From positions 1 to 42,028 of IMG/VR virus record IMGVR_UViG_3300017956_003450: DNA of 42,028 bases; one strand, given 5' to 3'. The DNA comes from a virus. The position numbers and the translations under genes were made by a program. The notes under the pieces were generated by a model. The model saw only the letters and a program-made list of their open reading frames with translations, was not told where the DNA came from and did not search any database. Shown here piece after piece: positions 7,461 through 14,961 of the stretch. Position 1 is the stretch's first letter. Each line of letters starts with the position of its first letter.

Positions 7461-8876
7461 ATGGCAACAGTTTATTCAGACGATTTACAACAACTTTTTT
7501 TAGAATTTATGGTTACTGATCCTGAATTATATGTTAGGGTAAGGAACATTATTAGACCAGAATTCTTTAGCAAGAAATATACAGAAACAGTAAGTATGTT
7601 TGTTGAGTATACTGAAAAGTATAAATCTCTACCAACAGTTGATCAAGTACAAGCAAAAACAGAACTGCAATTATCTTTAGTTCCTGATTTAGATGAATCA
7701 CAAAAAGATTGGTTCTTAGATGAATTTGAAACTTTTTGTCGACACAAGGCACTTGAAAAAGCAATTATTGAAAGTGCTGACATGTTAGAAAAAGGCGAGT
7801 ACGGACCAGTTGAACAAAAAATTAAAGATGCAGTAAGGGTTGGGTTAACAAAAGATTTAGGTACAGATTATTTTGAAAATCCAAAAGCTCGTTTATTGAA
7901 ACTAAAAGATAACAATGGTACAGTAAGTACAGGCTGGCAAGCACTGGATAAAAAATTGTATGGTGGATTTAACAAAGGTGAATTGAATATTTTTGCAGGA
8001 TCTTCTGGTGCTGGTAAATCTCTTTTCTTACAAAATTTAGCAATGAATTGGATGTCACAAGGTATGCACGTATTGTATTTTACATTTGAATTAAGTGAAG
8101 AATTAAGTTCTATGCGGGTTGACTCAATGACTACAGGTGTTGCATCTAATGAAATCTTTAAAAAGATTGATGATGTTGATTTGTCTGTTAGAATGGAAGG
8201 TAAAAAATCAGGTAAATTTCAAATCAAATATATGCCTTCTGGCACAACAACAAATGATTTACGTTCGTATTTAAAAGAATATCAAATACAAAAAGGAATA
8301 ACACCTGATGTAGTTTTAATTGATTATCTAGATTTAATGATGCCAATTAGTAAAAAAATATCGCCAGCTGATATGTTTTTAAAAGACAAATTTGTATCTG
8401 AAGAACTTCGTAATTTTGCAGTAGAGCAACAATTTGTATTAGTAACAGCATCTCAATTAAACAGAGGTGCTATTGAAGAAATTGAATACGATCAAAGTCA
8501 TATTGCAGGAGGTATTAGTAAAATTAATACAGCAGATAATGTGATAGGTATCTTTACAAGCAGAGCAATGAGAGAACGTGGTAGATATCAAATTCAGCTT
8601 ATGAAAACAAGATCAAGTGGTGGAGTTGGAAGCAAAATTGATTTAGCATTTGATATTGATACTTTAAGAATTTCTGATTTAGATGAAGATCAAGAAGTTA
8701 GTGATTCAGCCGTGCATACAGCTGATGCATTAACCTCAGCAATTAAAAAGCGAACATCAACTGTGTCAAATAAAAGTGAAAATGTTGCAGTAGTTGAAAA
8801 AGTAGAGAGAAGTGTAGCACTAAAAGACATGTTAAAGACCCAGAAATCAGTTTTTGACGATGATAATGACGAATAG
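7461..8876 (+). CDS. Replicative DNA helicase, T4 gp41 / DnaB type
   Basis: A 471-residue helicase. An N-terminal helical domain of about 140 residues precedes a RecA-like domain with Walker A GSSGAGKS (180-187), a Walker B region VVLIDYLDLM, and the DnaB-family glutamine/SQLNRG motif (VTASQLNRGA) with a downstream arginine-rich segment (SRAMRERGRY, MKTRSSGG). It forms a hexamer that unwinds DNA 5' to 3' and stimulates the gp61-type primase at 5145. The C-terminal 60 residues are low-complexity and acidic, perhaps a partner-binding tail. A leaderless start is suggested by the promoter spacing and the lack of a ribosome-binding site. Confidence 0.92.
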   Translation: MATVYSDDLQQLFLEFMVTDPELYVRVRNIIRPEFFSKKYTETVSMFVEYTEKYKSLPTVDQVQAKTELQLSLVPDLDESQKDWFLDEFETFCRHKALEKAIIESADMLEKGEYGPVEQKIKDAVRVGLTKDLGTDYFENPKARLLKLKDNNGTVSTGWQALDKKLYGGFNKGELNIFAGSSGAGKSLFLQNLAMNWMSQGMHVLYFTFELSEELSSMRVDSMTTGVASNEIFKKIDDVDLSVRMEGKKSGKFQIKYMPSGTTTNDLRSYLKEYQIQKGITPDVVLIDYLDLMMPISKKISPADMFLKDKFVSEELRNFAVEQQFVLVTASQLNRGAIEEIEYDQSHIAGGISKINTADNVIGIFTSRAMRERGRYQIQLMKTRSSGGVGSKIDLAFDIDTLRISDLDEDQEVSDSAVHTADALTSAIKKRTSTVSNKSENVAVVEKVERSVALKDMLKTQKSVFDDDNDE

Positions 8877-8901
8877 CATCATATAAAGCAAGAAAAAAGA
8901 T

Positions 8902-8909
8902 AATAAATA
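8902..8909 (+). promoter_or_regulatory. Late-type promoter box, AATAAATA, 5 bases before the ATG
   Basis: AATAAATA followed by ATTTT and then ATG at 8915. By T4 late-promoter geometry +1 is the A of that ATG. No Shine-Dalgarno is present. The sequence from box to ATG is nearly identical to that at 30534-30549. Confidence 0.55.
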
Positions 8910-8914
8910 ATTTT

Positions 8915-9175
8915 ATGATGAAGAAACAAACACGTTCAATATTAGAAGAGATTAGTAGGGTAGTACCAAAAGCAGATACAAACAGTTTGCTTGAAGCTCG
9001 AGCTAATCATGTTATTAGTTCTGCAATAAATTTAACAAAGTTAATATATGAATCATACGATGAACCAGTTGCAGAAGATCTAGTAAAAAGGTTAATCAAC
9101 AGCATAAGATCTCAAGACTCAAGAAAGTTTGAACGTGGCATCAGGAAAATTATTGAATCAAATGAAAGCGAATGA
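8915..9175 (+). CDS. Small helical protein, probable late gene
   Basis: An 86-residue protein, nearly all helix by composition, charged throughout, with no membrane segment. A second ATG at 8918 could also serve. The upstream gap holds a late-type box placed so that the transcript starts at the ATG, so the gene probably begins a late operon with the long KxDG protein that follows and overlaps it by 14 bases. It might be a head-assembly or packaged protein; I do not recognise the family. Confidence 0.6.
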   Translation: MMKKQTRSILEEISRVVPKADTNSLLEARANHVISSAINLTKLIYESYDEPVAEDLVKRLINSIRSQDSRKFERGIRKIIESNESE

Positions 9176-11054
9176 TCTTATTGTAAAAGAAGATGTTAAT
9201 ACACATCTTACACATTTAGAAGATTTGGCTCTTTTTCAAGGAAATCAAGGGGCTAAAAATGCCATTGCATTTCTACGAAACTTATCAGATTTAGCAAAAA
9301 CATCTAGCCCAAAAAAATATAATGTCACTATTAAATGGGATGGATCTCCGGCTATTTTTGCTGGCATAGATCCAAGTGATGGGAAGTTTTTTGTAGGTAC
9401 AAAAGCAGTTTTTAATAAAGGTGCTAAACTCAATAAAAGTATTAAAGATATTGATATTAATCACCCAGATGCTAAAGAACCAGGTGACAAAGCTGATTTA
9501 AGAGTAAAACTTAAAAAAGCATTCACTGGATTGTCTCAACTAGGTATCAAAGGTGTGTTACAAGGAGATTTGTTATTTACACAAAGTAGTTTAAAATCAA
9601 TACAGTACAACGGCGAATCATATATTGCTTTTAAACCTAATACTATAACGTATGCAGTTCCAACAAATTCTGAATTAGCACAAAAAATACAGAAGGCTGA
9701 AGTTGGAGTTGTATTTCATACATCGTATTCAGGTGATTCTTTAGAAAATATGAGTGCAAGTTTTGATGTTGATCTTTCAAGTTTAAACAAAGTTGATAGT
9801 GTTTGGTATGATGATGCTTATATAAAAGATTTTACTGGTATTGTTAATTTAACAACAGGAGAGTATCAAGCAATTCAGAATGCAATTAATGATGCTGAAA
9901 ACTATTTGAAACAATCCGGAGATATTTTTAGTTGGTTTGATCAAATGGGTATACCCGGAAAAAAATTAAAAGAATTAATTCATGCAAACCATAACAAAAT
10001 GGTTAAGGCAGGAGCAATTGAGCAAGACCCTGCACAATTTTTTGATGGATTTGCAAAAGATTATGAACAGCGAATTGAAAATGATATTGCAACTTTGAAA
10101 ACTGGCAGAGAAGGTCCAGCTGGCCAACGAAAATTAGTCAATTTAGAAAATTTTAAAAAAGCATATTATAGTAACAGAAAAAACATTGAAGCATGGTATA
10201 GTTTATGGTTAAAGTTAATAGCCATTAAAAACAAATTATATCAAAAGTTAAAAAATATTAAAGCCATTGACGCCTTTGATCAAAATGGTGATTCATATGA
10301 AGTTAGAGATCAAGAAGGATTTGTTGCTGTTGATCATATTGGAAAAGCAGTAAAAGTTATTGACAGATTAGACTTTTCAAGAAAAAACTTTGCAAAAGAA
10401 AATATACAATTAGTTAATGATTTAACTGAAAGTAGAGCGTTTAGGTCAAGACAAGACATTGGAAAATTTAATGCACAACAAATTGGGGAATTGGTATATG
10501 TGTATTTCTTAGCTTTAGTCACATTAAAAAATGAATTTAAGTATAAGAAGATTGCTAGAGAGTATGCCTCACGAACTATGAGTTACAATAATTTTGATTA
10601 CTTTAGAAACAATGGTACAGATTTATATCTATTAATACATAGTTTATTAGGATCAGGTAGTATTGTACAATTTAGCAACAAAGATTTCAGTCAAAATTAC
10701 ATTGATAGATTATCAACAAATAAATTTACAATTTTAGATTTTTTAAATTACATAGAAATCACCGAAATAGATCATGCATTGTGCAATCGATTGTTAATGA
10801 AGATTGAAAGACAATTTAAAATTGATTCTTTTCAATCTAGGAAAATTCGAAGAGAATTATCTGTATATGATTTACTCAAAATAAAAGATAAAGCCAACAT
10901 TGTAAATTTAGTAATGCAACAAATAAAGCAATATGCACCTCGTAGTGAGTTGTATGTTCCTTTGCAAAATATGTTTAGAGAGCGTAAGTTATCAAATGAT
11001 GACACTGTACAACAGAAAAAGATAAAGAAAAATGTTGGTACAGGTGCTTTATAA
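9162..11054 (+). CDS. Large protein with a KxDG nucleotidyltransferase/ligase-like domain
   Basis: About 630 residues from the ATG at 9162; a TTG at 9129 in the same frame is a less likely start. Lys58-Trp-Asp-Gly61 followed by SPA resembles motif I of covalent nucleotidyltransferases such as RNA and DNA ligases, where the Lys is adenylated. VLQGDLLF and YIAFKPN downstream could be the acidic and lysine motifs of the same fold. The C-terminal 300 residues are helical and unassigned. Related long proteins recur in marine T4-like phages as conserved hypotheticals. The ligase idea rests on motifs only, and a structural role is equally possible. The stop abuts the next ATG. Confidence 0.7.
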   Translation: MKANDLIVKEDVNTHLTHLEDLALFQGNQGAKNAIAFLRNLSDLAKTSSPKKYNVTIKWDGSPAIFAGIDPSDGKFFVGTKAVFNKGAKLNKSIKDIDINHPDAKEPGDKADLRVKLKKAFTGLSQLGIKGVLQGDLLFTQSSLKSIQYNGESYIAFKPNTITYAVPTNSELAQKIQKAEVGVVFHTSYSGDSLENMSASFDVDLSSLNKVDSVWYDDAYIKDFTGIVNLTTGEYQAIQNAINDAENYLKQSGDIFSWFDQMGIPGKKLKELIHANHNKMVKAGAIEQDPAQFFDGFAKDYEQRIENDIATLKTGREGPAGQRKLVNLENFKKAYYSNRKNIEAWYSLWLKLIAIKNKLYQKLKNIKAIDAFDQNGDSYEVRDQEGFVAVDHIGKAVKVIDRLDFSRKNFAKENIQLVNDLTESRAFRSRQDIGKFNAQQIGELVYVYFLALVTLKNEFKYKKIAREYASRTMSYNNFDYFRNNGTDLYLLIHSLLGSGSIVQFSNKDFSQNYIDRLSTNKFTILDFLNYIEITEIDHALCNRLLMKIERQFKIDSFQSRKIRRELSVYDLLKIKDKANIVNLVMQQIKQYAPRSELYVPLQNMFRERKLSNDDTVQQKKIKKNVGTGAL

Positions 11055-11420
11055 ATGTACACATATAATCAGAATAAAAATTCATATATTAAAATTGCTG
11101 ATACATTAGAAATTTATAAAATATCTACTAAAATTAAATTATCTTACAATGATGGTAAAACCGAATCTGCTTGTGAAAAAGACTTTGATCATATCAAACA
11201 GTTAATATCAGTATACTCAAAAATATTATTTTTTACTAAACCAGAATTATGTAATGGTATGTATTCTTTTAAATTTGGTGTAGAACAGCAGAATTTGTTT
11301 TTAAAAGGAAAAGATCCTGTGGGTGTGTTAAAAGACAGATTACACGGTATTATACTGTTTAATGATACTATATCAATTAATGATAAAAGTATAAATATGT
11401 ATATTACAAAGGAGCTTTAA
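11055..11420 (+). CDS. Unknown 121-residue protein
   Basis: It begins immediately after the preceding stop and ends immediately before the next ATG, so it is part of a tight operon. The protein is mixed alpha/beta with repeated Ile, Lys and Asp-rich strands, no cysteine pattern and no membrane helix. The segment LKDRLHGIILFNDTISIND near the C-terminus looks like two beta strands and a turn. Family not recognised. Confidence 0.65.
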   Translation: MYTYNQNKNSYIKIADTLEIYKISTKIKLSYNDGKTESACEKDFDHIKQLISVYSKILFFTKPELCNGMYSFKFGVEQQNLFLKGKDPVGVLKDRLHGIILFNDTISINDKSINMYITKEL

Positions 11421-11693
11421 ATGGAAAACAACCCAAAACCGGCATTAAATCCAATCCCAGCCAAAGATATAGAGTCTGAAAGTTTGGAATTTCATGTGGC
11501 AATTTCACGCCAGCGTCACGATGAAATAAATGCAAGATTTGATAGGGTTGATGCACGTATGGAAAAAATAGAAACAAACATGGAAAAAGGATTTTCAAAA
11601 ATTGAAAAAATTATTATGTGGTCAGTTGGAACAATGTTTTTTACAATGATTTCTATATATATTTCTACACTAGTAATTCCATTAATGAAATAA
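11421..11693 (+). CDS. Coiled-coil protein with one C-terminal membrane anchor
   Basis: A 90-residue protein. Residues 33-62 form a heptad-type coiled coil (INARFDRVDARMEKIETNME and following). Residues 66-88 form one hydrophobic helix (IIMWSVGTMFFTMISIYIST...). This plan matches small phage proteins of XhlA type, which sit at the inner membrane and help lysis or infection. The N-terminal 25 residues are Pro-rich. The ribosome-binding site AAGGAG ends 7 bases before the ATG at 11421 and lies within the end of the upstream gene. The lysis role is inference. Confidence 0.65.
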   Translation: MENNPKPALNPIPAKDIESESLEFHVAISRQRHDEINARFDRVDARMEKIETNMEKGFSKIEKIIMWSVGTMFFTMISIYISTLVIPLMK

Positions 11694-11699
11694 GATAAT

Positions 11700-12011
11700 A
11701 TGTTAATAACAGAAGTAACAGGCACACCGCAGATATTTGGAAAGTATAAGCAATCTATTAAGAGAAGATTTCGTTGCCAATCTGGACCTCGAAAAGGTAG
11801 AATAGTTGCCGATCCAGCCACATGTACTAAACCTATTAATCTTAGAAAAAGACAACAGTTTAAAGCTACTAGACAAAAGTTAAGCACAATTCAAGGTAAG
11901 AGAGCTTCTTATACTAAAAAGTACGATCCTACATCAAAGGTTGTTAAAAATTTAAATAGACAAATTCAAAAAACTCGTCCAATTAAAGTTAGAAAAAGGT
12001 CAAAAAAATAA
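11700..12011 (+). CDS. Small, very basic protein, paralogue 1
   Basis: A 103-residue protein dominated by Lys and Arg. Its core, R-R-F-R-C...G-x-R-K-G-R-I-V-x-x-P-x-x-C, recurs in the next gene, so the two form a tandem duplicated pair. The two Cys and the basic clusters suggest nucleic-acid binding, and phage internal head proteins are similarly small and basic. Its last base is shared with the next ATG (TAATG). The N-terminus MLITEV resembles MLISDI of the neighbour and may be a shared targeting tag. Function inferred from composition only. Confidence 0.7.
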   Translation: MLITEVTGTPQIFGKYKQSIKRRFRCQSGPRKGRIVADPATCTKPINLRKRQQFKATRQKLSTIQGKRASYTKKYDPTSKVVKNLNRQIQKTRPIKVRKRSKK

Positions 12012-12304
12012 TGCTAATATCAGATATTTTCACTAATAGTATTGATGAAGCCAAAATGATCTATGGTAAAAAAGGGCGTGATGTGGTTAGAAAATACAGA
12101 TGCACTTTTGGAAGAAAAAAAGGTAGGATTGTTTCTAATCCTAGTGTGTGTTCTGCACCATTGGATATTAAGAAAAGGCTTAATATGAAAAAAATGAAAG
12201 CCAGATTGGGTTCAAGATTAGTACGAAAAATTAAATTTACTAAGAGATTCAATCCAGCTTCAAAGCGTGTAGCGTCAATGAATAAATCATTAAGACGAAA
12301 ATAA
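12011..12304 (+). CDS. Small, very basic protein, paralogue 2
   Basis: A 97-residue homologue of the preceding protein. It shares the KYRCTFGRKKGRIVSNPSVC core, the following Lys/Arg-rich helices and the KxFNPASK/KYDPTSK motif near the C-terminus. The pair probably arose by local duplication and then diverged, keeping the two cysteines about 18 residues apart. It could bind DNA inside the capsid or act as a transcription factor. It overlaps its partner at TAATG, so translation is coupled. Confidence 0.7.
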   Translation: MLISDIFTNSIDEAKMIYGKKGRDVVRKYRCTFGRKKGRIVSNPSVCSAPLDIKKRLNMKKMKARLGSRLVRKIKFTKRFNPASKRVASMNKSLRRK

Positions 12305-12307
12305 TAC

Positions 12308-12339
12308 TTGATCTTTTTTAAATTTTTTGTTATTATAAT
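12308..12339 (+). promoter_or_regulatory. Possible promoter before the 12365 gene
   Basis: TTGATC (12308-12313) and TATAAT (12334-12339) are both good boxes, but the spacer is 20 bases, longer than usual. The -10 alone may suffice in this AT-rich gap. The predicted start near 12346 leaves room for the GGGAAAGG ribosome-binding site at 12352-12359. Confidence 0.3.
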
Positions 12340-12364
12340 AACATAACATATGGGAAAGGCCACA

Positions 12365-13072
12365 ATGAAAGTAAACACTACTACTGTAAACAGATCATAT
12401 CCTGAATATAAATCAGTAAATGATGCATATGAACATTTTCGTTTAATTACAATTTTGTTTAAATATGACGGAGTTCCGACTGATTATTTAAAACATATGA
12501 AGAAGCAAGTGGCTAAATTCAAGCATAAACTTGATAGGGTATCTGTAAACAAGATTAATGAAATAAAAACATTATTAAATGGATTAGAACAATCATTTAG
12601 TGATAGTTTTAAAAAAATAGTTTCAGAATCTTCCAGTGACGAATCTTTTATTTTGGCATTAAAAACTAAGAAAAAAGACGACGGAGTTGTAATTGGTAAC
12701 TATTTTATTAAAATTATTAGTAACAATGATCGAGATAAAAAGTCATATACTGTTTTTGGACCAGATCGTACACCAATAATAACAGATTTATATCTATATG
12801 AAGTTGCATATATTCTTGTTTATTATTTTCATAAAGGATTTGGGTTAGATAACCCAGAGGTTAACAGTCTAATGGACTTACATGCCGAATATAAGAAGAT
12901 TGCTAATAATTATAGCACTCAGAAATCTAACTACGACGCTGTAAAATCAGACGATCCTAACTTAAATTATCATAAAAATATGGTATCAGGCTTAAAAAAG
13001 AGCTTAAATCAGGTGTACAGTCAGGTCAACAGTAAATATTCCCGTTTAATAAATCAAGAAAAGACTAAATAA
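12365..13072 (+). CDS. Unknown protein, probable head or structural gene
   Basis: About 235 residues from the ATG at 12365, chosen because GGGAAAGG lies 5 bases upstream; an earlier ATG at 12350 would place that site inside the gene. The protein is helical at both ends with a central beta region (VVIGNYFIKIIS...KSYTVFGPD). The C-terminus is a Lys/Asn/Ser-rich helical tail. It is followed within 5 bases by the Cys/His-cluster protein. No family recognised; its position among small, repeated, late-type genes suggests a virion or head-assembly role. Confidence 0.65.
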   Translation: MKVNTTTVNRSYPEYKSVNDAYEHFRLITILFKYDGVPTDYLKHMKKQVAKFKHKLDRVSVNKINEIKTLLNGLEQSFSDSFKKIVSESSSDESFILALKTKKKDDGVVIGNYFIKIISNNDRDKKSYTVFGPDRTPIITDLYLYEVAYILVYYFHKGFGLDNPEVNSLMDLHAEYKKIANNYSTQKSNYDAVKSDDPNLNYHKNMVSGLKKSLNQVYSQVNSKYSRLINQEKTK

Positions 13073-13076
13073 AAGT

Positions 13077-13922
13077 ATGAAACTAAACGATTTAACATCT
13101 AACTATGAAACACGTATAGCTCGAGTAAATCGATGGCTAGAAGAAACTTATGGTTTTAAAGTGTACGACAAAGTAAGTCTAGAAGAGCTGTATAAAGTAA
13201 AAGCCGATTTAGACACTCAGCGTGAAAATTTAAAATTATCGCTTCCTTTTAATTCTTATCATCAACATCCGGAGTATGCAAAAAATATTTTGTTATCTGA
13301 AGCAGTTGTATTAATGATTGGTCAAATTGATGATTCAGAGATTGAAAAGTTAAAAGGGGATCATACTCACAGTTGTGGTTGTGATCATAGCGAACCGTGT
13401 GAATGTTCAAGCGATTGTGAATGCGGTTGTAATGCAGAACAGCCAGCAGTACAAAGCATGGAACCTGCAGAGTCTAAAGAAGTTGTAAAAGAGCAAGATG
13501 AACTTGAACAAGCAGAAGTTGTTCTTGCTTCTAAGCAACTAGTAGATGAAATGCAACAGATTATTGAAAAACTAGGTAAGATGCAAAATGATGAGTTAGG
13601 TGCTATTGTTGATCAAATGACGTATCAACATGGGGCAGAAACTGCCGTTGCTTTTAACGATTCAGTTTCATCAGCATTAGAGAATTTATTAGTACTTGCA
13701 AGAGAAACAAAAGAATCACTAAACAACGAAGTTCTAAAACTTCAAGGGGAAGCACCAGCATCTGATATGGCATCTGTTGGTGACGAAGAAGAAATTGATT
13801 CAATTGATGATCAGATGGACGATGAAGAAGTTGAACCAGTTGATAGCGATATTTCAACAAATGGTGATGAAGCGGCTTCGGGTCCAGAAGATGAACCACT
13901 AGGAAGAGCTAAGAAATCATAA
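13077..13922 (+). CDS. Acidic protein with an internal Cys/His cluster
   Basis: A 281-residue protein in three parts. Residues 1-92 are helical. Residues 95-119 pack seven Cys (100, 102, 108, 110, 114, 116, 118) and three His (96, 98, 104) with little else, like a metal-binding loop. Residues 125-281 form an acidic helical region ending in a Glu/Asp-rich tail and a basic tip (GRAKKS). Acidic, helical proteins of this type are common among phage scaffold or prohead-core proteins, but the metal cluster is unusual. The N-terminus (MKLNDLTSNY) resembles that of the next gene (MRLHELNSNY). Confidence 0.7.
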   Translation: MKLNDLTSNYETRIARVNRWLEETYGFKVYDKVSLEELYKVKADLDTQRENLKLSLPFNSYHQHPEYAKNILLSEAVVLMIGQIDDSEIEKLKGDHTHSCGCDHSEPCECSSDCECGCNAEQPAVQSMEPAESKEVVKEQDELEQAEVVLASKQLVDEMQQIIEKLGKMQNDELGAIVDQMTYQHGAETAVAFNDSVSSALENLLVLARETKESLNNEVLKLQGEAPASDMASVGDEEEIDSIDDQMDDEEVEPVDSDISTNGDEAASGPEDEPLGRAKKS

Positions 13923-13926
13923 TGCA

Positions 13927-14253
13927 ATGCGTTTACACGAATTAAACTCAAATTACTTTTCTCAAATCAGTATTGATGCAAAAAATCTTTTAATGAGTCT
14001 TGTAGCTCAAGATAAAGATAGTATCAAAACACAAGAATTTATTGATGAACTAGAAACAATGGGACATTCTGTTACAATCTCATCATTACAAGATTTACTA
14101 AAAAATTCTAAATTAATACAAAGTGTAAATGATAAAGAAATAAAAATTAATAACAATTTAAATTTGACAACTTATAGCAAAGATGCTAAAATGGATAATG
14201 AAAAAATAGTTGATAAGTTGGCAAGTAAATCATTAAACAAAGCAATAAAATAA
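13927..14253 (+). CDS. Unknown 108-residue protein
   Basis: A small, helical, Ser/Lys/Asp-rich protein with no membrane segment. Its first ten residues match those of the preceding protein in pattern (M-[KR]-L-x-[DE]-L-x-S-N-Y), which is more than chance would give and may mark a shared sorting or assembly signal. It starts 4 bases after its neighbour and ends 4 bases before the nuclease gene. Family not recognised. Confidence 0.65.
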   Translation: MRLHELNSNYFSQISIDAKNLLMSLVAQDKDSIKTQEFIDELETMGHSVTISSLQDLLKNSKLIQSVNDKEIKINNNLNLTTYSKDAKMDNEKIVDKLASKSLNKAIK

Positions 14254-14257
14254 AACT

Positions 14258-14932
14258 GTGACATTATTAGTAAACAAGTTCAATTACCATGAACTTAAAA
14301 GAACAACAATTGAAGGCAAGAGACATTATCTAGATCCTAATGGTAATGCAGTTCCATCAGTGACAACAATTCTTTCACATATGAAAGATATGACTGCTTT
14401 AAATAAGTGGAAAAAAAGAGTTGGTGATACTGAAGCACAACGTATTGTAACAGAGTCTGCAAATATAGGTACAATAACACATAAACATCTTGAAAATTAT
14501 ATTGTAGGTGAACCTCGGCCATCGGGCAATAATTTAATTTATCAACAAGCAAAACAGTTAAGTGATATAATTATTGAAAATGGAATGTCTGATGTTAATG
14601 AAGTATGGGCAATAGAGCAAAGTTTATGTTTTCCAGGTCTATATGCCGGCACAGCTGATATGATTTGTGTACACAAAAATAAACCTGTTATTGGAGATTT
14701 TAAAACATCAAGACAAGTTAAAAAACGTGAATGGGTTGAAGATTATTTTATGCAGTGTGCCGCTTATGCTTTAGCACACAACGAATTATATGGTACTACT
14801 ATTGATTCTGGGCTTATTTTTATAGTTTCACACTCAGGAGAATACCAAGAATTTATAGTGGAAGGCGAAGAATTTAAAAAATATACTGATCAGTGGCTTG
14901 ATAAAGTAGAGCAATACTATAAAACAAACTAA
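14258..14932 (+). CDS. PD-(D/E)XK exonuclease, MGME1/Cas4-like
   Basis: A 224-residue nuclease. PSVTTIL near residue 29, GTITHKHLE (the His before the core) and YAGTADMIC then PVIGDFKTSRQ form the PD-(D/E)XK active site: the Asp of TAD, the Asp of GDFKTS and its Lys. QCAAYALAHNE supplies the usual C-terminal Gln-x-x-x-Tyr motif. This arrangement is that of MGME1-type and related single-strand exonucleases. A role in recombination or end processing is likely. The start is GTG at 14258; the conserved region begins too early for any internal ATG. Confidence 0.8.
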   Translation: MTLLVNKFNYHELKRTTIEGKRHYLDPNGNAVPSVTTILSHMKDMTALNKWKKRVGDTEAQRIVTESANIGTITHKHLENYIVGEPRPSGNNLIYQQAKQLSDIIIENGMSDVNEVWAIEQSLCFPGLYAGTADMICVHKNKPVIGDFKTSRQVKKREWVEDYFMQCAAYALAHNELYGTTIDSGLIFIVSHSGEYQEFIVEGEEFKKYTDQWLDKVEQYYKTN

Positions 14933-14961
14933 ATAACAGTATAGTTTTTAGGATATTAAAG

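Noticed and set aside
11516-11887. Long minus-strand frame opposite the coiled-coil gene
   Set aside because: It crosses two well-supported + genes and resembles antisense of coding sequence.
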